From contig CALGZY010000289.1 in NCBI GenBank assembly GCA_937934355.1, forward strand, positions 1 to 7,358: 7,358 nt of DNA, read 5' to 3'. The DNA is from an uncultured Collinsella sp. GTDB lineage: Bacteria; Actinomycetota; Coriobacteriia; Coriobacteriales; Coriobacteriaceae. Positions 1 to 6,850 of this stretch are shown one piece after another; positions within the stretch are counted from its first letter, which is position 1; every line of letters starts with the position of its first letter. A model generated the notes under the pieces. That model was given only the letters and a program-made list of their open reading frames with translations. It was not told where the DNA came from and did no database searches. A program made the translations under genes and the position numbers.

Positions 1-2
1 AG

Positions 3-239
3 AAGGTACTCCAGAAGGGACCCGAGGGCGCGCCCGACGGCATGCCCAAGAGCCAACGCGTGCTCGAGCTCAACGCCAAGCACCCGGTCTTTGACAAGCT
101 TGTCGCTGCCCAGAAGGCAGGCGACGCCGACAAGATCAAGCAGTACTCCGGTCTGCTCTATGACCAGGCCCTGCTGGTCGAGGGCATCCTCCCCGAGGAC
201 CCCGTTGCCTTCGCGGCAGCCATCTGCGAACTAATGTAA
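3..239 (+). CDS. htpG: HtpG (Hsp90 family) molecular chaperone, C-terminal end only
   Basis: This is the 3' end of a gene that begins before the window; 78 codons are visible and the reading frame is open to the left edge. HtpG is the bacterial cytosolic Hsp90, an ATP-dependent dimeric chaperone. The visible part belongs to the C-terminal dimerisation domain. It reads MPKSQRVLELNAKHPVFDKL, then after a charged linker LLYDQALLVEG, and ends EDPVAFAAAICELM. This matches the usual end of Firmicute and actinobacterial HtpG proteins: a K/R-x-LE-N-x-HP block, then LYDQALL-EG, then EDPVAF and a terminal I-ELM. The ATPase and middle domains are not in the window, so completeness cannot be judged. An internal ATG at 42 would give a 65-residue product, but the upstream codons are coding-like and fit the family, so it is not the true start. 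A 10-bp hairpin begins six bases after the stop. Confidence 0.85.
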   Translation, partial: KVLQKGPEGAPDGMPKSQRVLELNAKHPVFDKLVAAQKAGDADKIKQYSGLLYDQALLVEGILPEDPVAFAAAICELM

Positions 240-244
240 TTGGT

Positions 245-268
245 TCCGCCGTTCTAACGAACGGCGGA
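245..268 (+). repeat. Perfect 10-bp inverted repeat just after htpG
   Basis: TCCGCCGTTC (245-254) and GAACGGCGGA (259-268) are perfect reverse complements around a TAAC loop, starting six bases after the htpG stop. The GC-rich stem could stop transcription or protect the htpG mRNA 3' end. It is not followed by a T-run, so it is not a canonical intrinsic terminator by itself. Confidence 0.55.
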
Positions 269-282
269 CCAGTCGACACTGC

Positions 283-382
283 GCGGGCGCCAGAGCGACA
301 ACTTGTCATTCAAAGAGGACGGCATGACTAGGAGGTCTATGCCGTCCTCTTTTCATGCCAATTTGTTCGCTCTGGCGCCCGC
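283..382. repeat. Outer long inverted repeat enclosing a second hairpin
   Basis: The 15 bases at 283-297 (GCGGGCGCCAGAGCG) are the exact reverse complement of 368-382. Pairing can continue for four more bases (ACAA 298-301 with TTGT 363-366) past one bulged T at 367. The arms enclose 312-352, which is itself a 14-bp perfect hairpin, giving a two-tier stem of about 100 nt. No coding function or known RNA family is recognised. It could be a complex 3' end structure of the htpG transcript or a degenerate mobile repeat; no target-site duplication was seen around it. Confidence 0.6.
312..353 (+). terminator. Probable intrinsic terminator downstream of htpG
   Basis: AAAGAGGACGGCAT (312-325) and ATGCCGTCCTCTTT (339-352) form a perfect 14-bp stem with a 13-nt loop. 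The right arm ends in TTTT (350-353). Because the left arm starts with AAA, the structure could work on either strand. The T-run is short and partly inside the stem, so termination strength is uncertain. It is the best candidate for ending htpG transcription. Confidence 0.5.
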
Positions 383-424
383 TCGCTGGCATTGCAAAAA
401 CATCGACGGTCCAATAATGATCCC

Positions 425-500
425 TTGGGGACGGAGGAAAAGTAGTCGTTGGGGACGTTCTTGTTTGACTAGTCGTTTAAGAACGTCCCCAATGACTATT
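425..500. repeat. REP/MITE-like palindromic element with TTGGGGACG repeats
   Basis: AGTCGTTGGGGACGTTCTT (444-462) pairs with 479-497 over 19 positions, with one G-T wobble. Pairing can extend to 441-462 against 479-500. The 16-nt loop contains the palindrome GACTAGTC (467-474). TTGGGGACG occurs directly at 425-433 and 449-457 and inverted at 484-492. A GTAG tetranucleotide (442-445) sits at the foot of the hairpin; in gammaproteobacteria such a tetranucleotide next to a hairpin marks REP sequences mobilised by Y1-type (RAYT) transposases. Whether this is a dispersed repeat here needs a genome-wide count. No transposase gene is in the window. Confidence 0.5.
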
Positions 501-556
501 CGGATTGCTAATTTGTGCGGGTTGTGGTTTTGTGACCTGCTGAAATTAAAGATACT

Positions 557-568
557 GTACATCTGTAC
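557..568. promoter_or_regulatory. Operator-like inverted repeat GTACA-TC-TGTAC
   Basis: Two 5-bp half-sites in perfect inverted symmetry (GTACA 557-561, TGTAC 564-568) lie upstream of the YhgE/Pip operon and at its candidate -35 region. Such a short dyad beside a promoter is typical of a dimeric repressor site. The regulator is not in the window, so this is inference only. Confidence 0.3.
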
Positions 569-592
569 GCTAACTCATCTTCGTAGTATATT
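564..592 (+). promoter_or_regulatory. Weak promoter candidate for the YhgE/Pip operon
   Basis: TATATT (587-592) matches the -10 consensus at five of six positions. The hexamer 17 bp upstream, TGTACG (564-569), matches the -35 consensus poorly and overlaps the operator-like dyad. Transcription would start near 599. An alternative pair, TTGTGA (530-535) with TACTGT (553-558), is equally imperfect. A promoter is expected here because terminator-like structures lie upstream, but the exact site is uncertain. Confidence 0.25.
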
Positions 593-684
593 GCTACCCG
601 CAAAACTCAGCACCATTGTGCCGTGAGACACTAAAGCGCCTACGTACAATGGTTGTCGATAGTACGATTCGATTCAACGACAGG

Positions 685-3465
685 ATGGATGGTCCAAGCG
701 TGAGTCTCGGCAGCAAACTATCCAACGCAAAGGTCTCCTTTGCGATATTTAAGCGCGACATTAAGCGATTGCTTATGAACCCCGTCGCCTTGGTGGTTAC
801 CCTGGGCGTGTGTGTCATTCCCTCGCTATATGCCTGGTACAACATCGTGGCAAACTGGGATCCGTACGGAAACACCCAGGGCATCAAGATTGCCATCGCC
901 AACAATGACCAAGGAACTCAAAACGACCTGGTGGGCGAGCTCAATGCGGGCGACAAGGTTGTCGACCAGCTCAAAGAGAACGATCAGCTGGGCTGGACCT
1001 TCGTCGATTCGGCCGCCGATGCCAAAGAGGGCGTCGAGAGCGGTGAATATTACGCTGCCATCGTGATCCCCAAGAACTTCTCTGACAATCTTGTCTCAAT
1101 GCTCGACGGCAACTACCATCAGCCCAAGCTTACGTACTACGTCAATGAGAAGAAGAGCGCTATTGCGCCCAAGGTCACCGACACTGGCGCCAATACCATC
1201 GAGGAGCAGATCAACTCGGAATTTGTCTCTACGGTGGGCGAGACTGTTGCCGGAATCGCGAAAGATGCCGGAGTCGATTTAAAGGACAAAGCGACCCAGA
1301 CCCAGGATTCGCTGGCTGGTTCGGTGTCCGAAGCGTCTGATACCCTGGGCGAAGTACGTGATTCCATCGGCGATATGAACACCGCCATCGACAAGACAAG
1401 CAGCTCGATTGCTTCGGCCGATGCTGCGTTGGCGGGCCTGCAGGGACAGGCGCCTTCGCTAACGCAGGCAATCGCTCAGGGCAATGACCTGCTGGGCGAA
1501 GCTCGCACCACGGCTGGCAAGTCCATCACCTCGCTCTCCAAGGCACTTTCGGAGGGCAGCCTTGCGCTCACCAAGACGTCAGCCTCCGCGAACGCTGCGA
1601 TTGGCAAGCTGACGGGTACGGTCACATCTACGACCACCCGCATCGACAACTCGCTCGAGTCTCTCCAAGCGACGATCGATCACAATAAGGCCGTTATCGG
1701 GCACTTGGAGATTCTCGTCAATGACACGTCGACAGGTTCCGAGGAAATTGACGCGCGCATTGTATCGACCATTGATTCGCTTCGCGAGCAAAACCAGAAG
1801 CTGCAGAGCATCAAGGATGGCCTTTCTGCACAGTCGAGCGCCATGGCAAACGACGCTACGGCAATCTCGAACGCGAGCAACGCACTCAACGCGGCAATTC
1901 AGACCGGTACGGCTAACCTCGGTCAGGCTCAGACTGATCTGGGGCAGAACGCGCTGCCGAAGGCTTCGAGCGCGCTGGACTCCTTTGCCGCCGTTTCGGG
2001 CGATTTGACCGGCATTGTGTCGGGTATGACCCCCACGATTGCGAGCGCGCGTGGCACGCTGGCGCAGCTTGACGCCACGCTCAAGCAGGCCAAGACCACG
2101 CTGGCCCAGACCGATTCTTCGCTTGCCAAGGTTCAGGACAAGCTTGCAACCGCCGCCAACGACATCGCGGCCCTGCAGACGTCCGAGTCCATGGGCGAGC
2201 TAGCTGATCTGATGGGCGTCGATGTCAATGACGTCGCAGATTTTATGGCATCTCCGGTCGAGCTGACCTCAAAGTCAATTTACCCGGTCAAGAGCTTCGG
2301 CTCGGGCATTGCTCCTTTCTACACCAATCTGGCGCTGTGGGTGGGCGGCTATGTGCTCATCGCCATCTACAAGCTCGAGGTCGACCGCGAAGGCATCGGC
2401 AGCTTTACCGCGCGTCAGGGCTACTTTGGTCGCTGGCTGCTGATGGTGATCCTGGGCGCGTTCCAGGCCATCATCGTTACGGTGGGCGATCTGGTCATTG
2501 GCGTGCAGTGCGTCAACCCGCTCCTATTTGTGCTGGGTGGCATTGCCATCTCGTTTACGTACGTCAACATCATTTACGCGCTGTCCACTACGTTTAAGCA
2601 CATCGGTAAGGCAATCGGCGTCATTCTGGTTATCGTGCAGATTCCGGGTTCATCGGGTATGTACCCCATCGAGATGATGCCCGGCTTCTTCCAGTGGCTG
2701 CACCCGCTGCTGCCCTTTACCTACGGCATCAATCTGCTGCGCGAGACGGTCGGCGGCATGTACTCGTTCAACTACCTGTTTAACCTGTGCATTCTGGGCG
2801 TGTTCTTGATCGTGGCGCTCTTTATCGGCCTGCAACTGCGTCCGCTGCTGCTCAACCTCAACCTGCTCTTCGATAAGCAGCTTTCCACGACGGGTCTGAT
2901 GATCTGCGAGTCCAATGACCTGCCGCGCCAGCGCTACTCGCTGCGCACGGCCATGCGTGTCATGCTCGATTCCGATTCGTACCGTCGCGAACTGCTCGAT
3001 CATGCGGTCGCCTTTGAACATCGCTACCCGTACTACATCAAGGGCGGTTTCGCCGCTGTAGTCGGCGTGCAGGTGCTGCTCTTCGTTCTGTCGACGGTTC
3101 TCGATATCGACAACAATGGCAAGATCATTCTGCTGGTCATCTGGATTATCTCGGTCATTGCCATCTGCGGCTGGCTCATCAACATCGAGTACATCCGCGC
3201 AAGCCTCAACACCCAGATGCGCATCTCGGCGCTTTCGGATGAGGACCTGCGCCGCGAGATGCGCGAGCACACGGCCGCCATTCCGGCCGCTCGTCACATG
3301 TTCGGCTTGAATGCGAGCGAGCGGGGGTCTGAACCCAAGACTCAGACTGTCAGCCAATGCGGTCATCGCGATGCGGTCCATGTGCCCGAGAACGGGGATG
3401 ACACGTTTGTGATGAATGAAAAGAACGCCCCGCTCGGCAAGCACTCCAAAGGAGGTGAGGCATAA
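685..3465 (+). CDS. YhgE/Pip family membrane protein with extra C-terminal region
   Basis: A 926-residue membrane protein of the YhgE/Pip family, related to Lactococcus Pip and Bacillus YueB (phage receptors) and to EsaA of type VIIb secretion. Its role here is unknown. FKRD at 22-25 precedes one N-terminal membrane helix (about 33-55) and the family signature YAWYN (49-53) and WDPYGNT (58-64). A long A/S/T/Q-rich, coiled-coil-prone region (about 185-510), probably extracellular, follows. The C-terminal family domain begins near DFMASPV (519-525) and YPVKSFGSG, with about five helices (near 547-565, 583-605, 612-635, 642-658, 697-719) and the motif PGSSGMYPIEM (654-664). Unlike its neighbour it continues for about 200 residues with two more helices (near 787-806 and 813-834), a charged stretch and a polar tail. 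The start is uncertain: TTG 616, ATG 649, ATG 685 and GTG 700 are all in frame, none with a good ribosome site. Alignment with the downstream paralog favours 685 or 700. Confidence 0.85.
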   Translation: MDGPSVSLGSKLSNAKVSFAIFKRDIKRLLMNPVALVVTLGVCVIPSLYAWYNIVANWDPYGNTQGIKIAIANNDQGTQNDLVGELNAGDKVVDQLKENDQLGWTFVDSAADAKEGVESGEYYAAIVIPKNFSDNLVSMLDGNYHQPKLTYYVNEKKSAIAPKVTDTGANTIEEQINSEFVSTVGETVAGIAKDAGVDLKDKATQTQDSLAGSVSEASDTLGEVRDSIGDMNTAIDKTSSSIASADAALAGLQGQAPSLTQAIAQGNDLLGEARTTAGKSITSLSKALSEGSLALTKTSASANAAIGKLTGTVTSTTTRIDNSLESLQATIDHNKAVIGHLEILVNDTSTGSEEIDARIVSTIDSLREQNQKLQSIKDGLSAQSSAMANDATAISNASNALNAAIQTGTANLGQAQTDLGQNALPKASSALDSFAAVSGDLTGIVSGMTPTIASARGTLAQLDATLKQAKTTLAQTDSSLAKVQDKLATAANDIAALQTSESMGELADLMGVDVNDVADFMASPVELTSKSIYPVKSFGSGIAPFYTNLALWVGGYVLIAIYKLEVDREGIGSFTARQGYFGRWLLMVILGAFQAIIVTVGDLVIGVQCVNPLLFVLGGIAISFTYVNIIYALSTTFKHIGKAIGVILVIVQIPGSSGMYPIEMMPGFFQWLHPLLPFTYGINLLRETVGGMYSFNYLFNLCILGVFLIVALFIGLQLRPLLLNLNLLFDKQLSTTGLMICESNDLPRQRYSLRTAMRVMLDSDSYRRELLDHAVAFEHRYPYYIKGGFAAVVGVQVLLFVLSTVLDIDNNGKIILLVIWIISVIAICGWLINIEYIRASLNTQMRISALSDEDLRREMREHTAAIPAARHMFGLNASERGSEPKTQTVSQCGHRDAVHVPENGDDTFVMNEKNAPLGKHSKGGEA
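3451..3460 (+). promoter_or_regulatory. Strong ribosome binding site inside the upstream gene's end
   Basis: GGAGGTGAGG offers two overlapping Shine-Dalgarno cores: GGAGG ten bases and GAGG five bases before the ATG at 3466. It lies within the last codons of the upstream YhgE/Pip gene (encoding GGE of the GGEA tail). This fixes the start of the second gene and points to translational coupling, with ribosomes terminating at TAA 3463-3465 beside the new start. Confidence 0.85.
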
Positions 3466-5655
3466 ATGAAGAACATCCTGCATCTGTTTAAGCGCGATGT
3501 CCAAAACGTGTCTCGCTCCGTAATCGGCTTGGTTGTCGTGATGGGCCTCGTTATCGTACCGTGCCTGTACGCGTGGTTTAATATCGCCGGCAGCTGGGAT
3601 CCGTACGGCAACACCGGCAATCTTAAGATCGCCGTGGTCAACACCGATGAGGGTTACGAGAGCGATCTGATCCCTGTCGAGGTCAACGTGGGCGAAAACG
3701 TGACCGCCACCCTGCGCGGCAACGAGAGCTTCGATTGGGTTGTGCTCAACAATCGAGAAAAGGCCATCGAGGGCGTCAAATCGGGCGCATACTATGCGGC
3801 TGTCGTTATCCCCAAGACGTTTAGTGCCGATATGATGACGCTCTTCTCGACCGATGTGAAGCATGCCGATATCGAGTTCTACGAGAACCAGAAGGCCAAC
3901 GCTATCGCACAGATCGTGACCGAGAAAGGGTCGAGCGCCGTCCAGAGCCAGGTTAACGAAACCTTTACCGAGACCATCACGACCATCGGTCTTAAAACCG
4001 TGTCCAGCCTGCTCGATTACATGAGCACCGACCAAGTGAGCAACTTTATCGCCAACCTGTCCTCGACGCTGGGCGATTCGGTCCAGGACCTGCAAGACGT
4101 TCAGGCCAGCGCAACGTCGCTGGCGGGCATTTTGAGTTCCACGTCCGATTCGCTGACGTCGGCGGGCGGTATGCTCAAGCAGACGGGCACGGTCGATGAG
4201 TCGACTAAGCAGCTGATGGAGCATGCCAAGAGCGGTATCGATGATTCCAAAGAAGCGCTTAAGGCGGCAAACGATGCCATCGATGCCGCGATCGATGGAA
4301 GTGCGGGTTCGTTCGACAATGTGTCTGCCGAGCTCGCGAAGGCGTTCGATGCCGCGAACCAGCATGTCGACCTTACGGTGTCCCAACTCAACGATGCCGC
4401 TGCGGCCCTCAATGCGCGCGCCAAGGATATCGATGCGATGGCCGATCAGCTCCGCAGCTTTGCCGACCAGGTGAGGGATGAGAATTTGAAGGACGGCCTC
4501 AAGTCCGCTGCGACGTCGCTGGGCAGAATCGCCGTTGAGTACCGCAATAATGAGAAGGACCTGAAGGCGACCGCGAAGTCTCTCTCCGACAGCATGGCCG
4601 AGGTCAATAGCTCGCGTGCCGAGGTCGATCAGGCCATCGCCGATGCCAAGGCCGGCATCGCGGGTGCCAAATCCGATTACGATTCCACGTTCTCGGTTAA
4701 GGCCAAGGAGCTCAAGAAGACCGTCTCGGGGGTTCTGGATTCACTGAATGGTATTTCAAGCGATCTGGATAGCGCCGTTGCAGGACTGACCGATGCGTCC
4801 GGCTCGCTGGCAAAGGGTCTGTCCAAAGCCGCAAAGCTGGTCAACAAGGCTTCCGATCAGTTGGGTGAGGCATCGGACAAGATCAGCGCGTTTAAGGACG
4901 AGCTTGACGGCGCCCTTATGTCGGACGATCTGGCCACGATCAAGACAATGATCGGCAACGACCCCGAGGGTTTGGCCGCGTCGCTTTCCGGCCCCGTCGC
5001 GCTCGACCGCAAGCCGGTCTATCCGATTCGCAATTACGGCTCTGCCATGGCGCCGTTCTACACGATTCTGTCGCTCTGGGTCGGTTCGATCGTGCTGGCG
5101 GCCATGATGAAGGTGTCGGTTGACGATGAGCTCATCAACGAGCTCATCCCCGTGCGCCTGCACGAGATCTACCTGGGCCGTTACCTGTTCTTTGGCGGTC
5201 TGGCGCTGCTGCAGGCAACGCTCGTGTGCGCGGGCGACATCCTGTTCTTTGGCATCCAGTGCGACAACCCGCTGCAATTTGTGCTGGCGGGCTGGATCGC
5301 GAGCCTCGTGTTCTCCAATATCGTCTACACGCTTACGGTGTCGTTTGGCGATATCGGTAAGGCACTCGCTGTCGTGCTGTTGGTTATGCAGGTCGGCGGT
5401 TCGGGCGGTACGTTCCCCATCGAGATGACCGGTCCCGTGTTCCAGGCGATATATCCGTTCCTGCCGTTTACCCACGGCATCAACGCCATGCATGCCGCCA
5501 TGGCCGGTGCCTACCATATGGAGTACTGGATTGAGCTGGGCATTCTGGCGAGCTATCTGATTCCGTCGCTGGCGCTGGGCGTGGTCTTCCGCCGTCCGGT
5601 CATCAAAGCCAACGACTGGATTATCGAAAAGCTTGAGAGTACTAAATTAATCTAG
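3466..5655 (+). CDS. YhgE/Pip family membrane protein, second of the pair
   Basis: A 729-residue paralog of the preceding protein with standard family architecture. FKRD is at 8-11, one membrane helix at about 18-37, and YAWFN followed by WDPYGNT (44-50). A short conserved domain then carries KIAVVNTDEG and YYAAVVIPKTFS, both closely mirrored in the upstream protein. Residues about 170-500 are A/S/D/K-rich with heptad-like spacing, suggesting a long coiled-coil outside the membrane. The C-terminal block starts at YPIRNYGSAMAPFYT (from 519) and has about five helices (near 532-550, 573-595, 604-627, 632-648, 690-710), with GGSGGTFPIEM at 644-654. This block resembles ABC-2 type permeases, but no ATPase is encoded nearby. 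The protein ends shortly after the last helix, without the upstream protein's extension. The start is firm: ATG directly after the upstream TAA, behind a strong ribosome site. Co-expression suggests a hetero-oligomer; surface receptor, secretion or envelope roles are possible, none shown. Confidence 0.88.
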   Translation: MKNILHLFKRDVQNVSRSVIGLVVVMGLVIVPCLYAWFNIAGSWDPYGNTGNLKIAVVNTDEGYESDLIPVEVNVGENVTATLRGNESFDWVVLNNREKAIEGVKSGAYYAAVVIPKTFSADMMTLFSTDVKHADIEFYENQKANAIAQIVTEKGSSAVQSQVNETFTETITTIGLKTVSSLLDYMSTDQVSNFIANLSSTLGDSVQDLQDVQASATSLAGILSSTSDSLTSAGGMLKQTGTVDESTKQLMEHAKSGIDDSKEALKAANDAIDAAIDGSAGSFDNVSAELAKAFDAANQHVDLTVSQLNDAAAALNARAKDIDAMADQLRSFADQVRDENLKDGLKSAATSLGRIAVEYRNNEKDLKATAKSLSDSMAEVNSSRAEVDQAIADAKAGIAGAKSDYDSTFSVKAKELKKTVSGVLDSLNGISSDLDSAVAGLTDASGSLAKGLSKAAKLVNKASDQLGEASDKISAFKDELDGALMSDDLATIKTMIGNDPEGLAASLSGPVALDRKPVYPIRNYGSAMAPFYTILSLWVGSIVLAAMMKVSVDDELINELIPVRLHEIYLGRYLFFGGLALLQATLVCAGDILFFGIQCDNPLQFVLAGWIASLVFSNIVYTLTVSFGDIGKALAVVLLVMQVGGSGGTFPIEMTGPVFQAIYPFLPFTHGINAMHAAMAGAYHMEYWIELGILASYLIPSLALGVVFRRPVIKANDWIIEKLESTKLI

Positions 5656-5749
5656 CGCAACAGCGTGGCGTTGACGAAACATCAAGGTCTACTCTGCCGA
5701 TACTTTAGCGGGCTGGATTGCGATGTCGTGTTGGTTGTTGCTACAGTAG

Positions 5750-5788
5750 CGGGGCGTGCCGGGGGTCCGGCGCGCCCCGTTTTTATTT
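5750..5788 (+). terminator. Strong intrinsic terminator of the YhgE/Pip operon
   Basis: CGGGGCGTGCCGG (5750-5762) pairs with CCGGCGCGCCCCG (5767-5779) over 13 positions with one G-U wobble, around a GGGT loop. TTTTTATTT (5780-5788) follows. It lies about 95 nt after the stop of the second YhgE/Pip gene and separates this operon from the transporter gene. Confidence 0.9.
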
Positions 5789-5815
5789 GACCATGAGGCG
5801 GCACGCAGCCATACG
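5787..5815 (+). promoter_or_regulatory. Candidate promoter of the EamA transporter gene
   Basis: TTGACC (5787-5792) matches the -35 consensus at five of six positions. CATACG (5810-5815), 17 bp further on, is only a three-of-six -10 match. Start of transcription near 5822 would give a leader of about 34 nt. The position directly after a strong terminator makes a promoter here likely, but the -10 is poor. Confidence 0.3.
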
Positions 5816-5855
5816 CGTGCGGACACCACGCCCAGTTTGAGTGTGAGGATGTTCC

Positions 5856-6839
5856 ATGGCCCAATACGCTGCCAACGAAATCGAAAACATGCCCGATAGC
5901 CCTGTTGCTCGCGATGACCTGGGTGCGGGCGGCACCTCCCGTGGCGCCGGTGCTCGCTCGCCGCTGTTCTGGAAAGTTCTACTGCTTTCGGTGGCGATTA
6001 TCTGGGGCTACTCCTTTACCACTATGAAGGACGCGCTCGACACCATCCCGGTGTTCGAACTGCTCTATGTTCGCTTTCTTCCCGCAGCGCTGGTCATGTT
6101 TGTTATCTTTCGCAAGCGCATCGCCGCCCACCTTAACGCTCGCAATCTGATTGTTGGTCTGAGCATGGGCGCGCTCATGTGGGCAGCCTATGCCTTGCAG
6201 ACGGTCGGTCTGGCTCAGACCACGGCGGGTAAGAACGCTTTTTTGACGGGCACCTATTGCATTCTGGTCCCGTTCGCGAGCTATTTCCTAAGCGGCGAAA
6301 AGCTCACTCGCTACAACTTGGGCGCCGCATTGCTCTGTCTGGCGGGCATTGGCCTGGTGGCGCTCGATAGTGTCGAGTTCAACATCGGTGACGTCATTAC
6401 GCTGGCGGGTGCGGTCTTTTTCGCCATCCAGATGGCGGTGACCGCCAAGTACGGTCGCAAAATGGACATCAACGTCATCACGTTTTGGATGTTTGTGGGC
6501 AATGGCGTCTTGAGCCTTATCTCGTCGCTGCTATTCGAGACCCAAGCGCCTCTGTCCGTGTGGACCCCGAGCTTTATCGGCGTGATGGCCTTTCTCTCGG
6601 TGGGCTGCACGTGCGTGGCGCTGCTCATCCAAAACGTCGGCTTGGCGCACGTTCCGGCCTCGACGGGTTCATTGCTCCTATCGATGGAGTCCCCTTCGGG
6701 CGTGTTGTTTTCGGTGCTGCTGATGGGGGAGGCGCTTACCTCGCGTCTGCTCGCCGGCTTCGTCCTCATCTTCTTGTCGATCGTCTTGAGCGAGACACAT
6801 TTCGATTTTTTGCGCCGAAATAATTGCGCGCAATTGTAA
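5856..6839 (+). CDS. EamA/DMT superfamily transporter
   Basis: A 327-residue inner-membrane permease of the drug/metabolite transporter superfamily, with the usual two EamA repeats and about ten predicted helices. A polar N-terminal stretch of about 36 residues precedes the first helix. Repeat one spans about 41-170 and contains WGYSFTTMK (50-58), RFLPAALV after the second helix, and YALQTVGLAQTTAGKNAFL followed by VPF. GEKL (147-150) marks its typical end. Repeat two spans about 178-312, with the equivalent QNVGLAHVPASTGSLLLSMES and a matching GEAL (291-294). Family members export amino acids, metabolites or drugs, or take up sugars; the substrate cannot be read from sequence. The start at ATG 5856 is supported by GAGGA (5845-5849) six bases upstream. 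It appears monocistronic, bounded by terminators at 5750-5788 and 6851-6877. The last codons contain a 14-bp perfect palindrome (6822-6835). Confidence 0.9.
   Translation: MAQYAANEIENMPDSPVARDDLGAGGTSRGAGARSPLFWKVLLLSVAIIWGYSFTTMKDALDTIPVFELLYVRFLPAALVMFVIFRKRIAAHLNARNLIVGLSMGALMWAAYALQTVGLAQTTAGKNAFLTGTYCILVPFASYFLSGEKLTRYNLGAALLCLAGIGLVALDSVEFNIGDVITLAGAVFFAIQMAVTAKYGRKMDINVITFWMFVGNGVLSLISSLLFETQAPLSVWTPSFIGVMAFLSVGCTCVALLIQNVGLAHVPASTGSLLLSMESPSGVLFSVLLMGEALTSRLLAGFVLIFLSIVLSETHFDFLRRNNCAQL
6822..6835. repeat. 14-bp perfect palindrome at the end of the EamA gene
   Basis: AATTGCGCGCAATT is fully self-complementary and covers most of the last five codons before the stop. It may be chance, a protein-binding site, or extra 3' structure upstream of the terminator; nothing in the sequence decides between these. 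Confidence 0.45.
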
Positions 6840-6850
6840 ACAACTTGTTG

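Noticed and set aside
303..626. A 107-codon plus-strand open frame across the htpG-YhgE/Pip spacer
   Set aside because: It runs through terminator-like and palindromic repeats, uses codons unlike its neighbours and shows no protein-like pattern. Only its internal Shine-Dalgarno/ATG is noted as a low-interest finding.
2650..4386. A 578-codon open frame on the minus strand spanning the junction of the two YhgE/Pip genes
   Set aside because: Its codons are in register with the sense codons of both genes, which share one frame. Stops there would require sense TTA, CTA or TCA, which are rarely used in these genes, so a long antisense frame is expected by chance. Its product is R/H/D/Q-rich with no recognisable domain.
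4756..5517. A 253-codon minus-strand open frame within the second YhgE/Pip gene
   Set aside because: Same cause: antisense codons in register with a gene that rarely uses TTA, CTA or TCA. The predicted product is low-complexity R/H/Q-rich sequence.
5671..5704. TTGACG followed by GATACT as a promoter for a short RNA ending at the 5780 T-run
   Set aside because: The spacing between the boxes is 22 bp, too long for a normal sigma-70-type promoter, and no other box fits.
5718..5747. Promoter-like TTGCGA-N18-TACAGT with an extended TGC before the -10 box
   Set aside because: Transcription would begin inside the terminator hairpin at 5750-5779 and stop at once, so it cannot serve the next gene. 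It is most likely chance.
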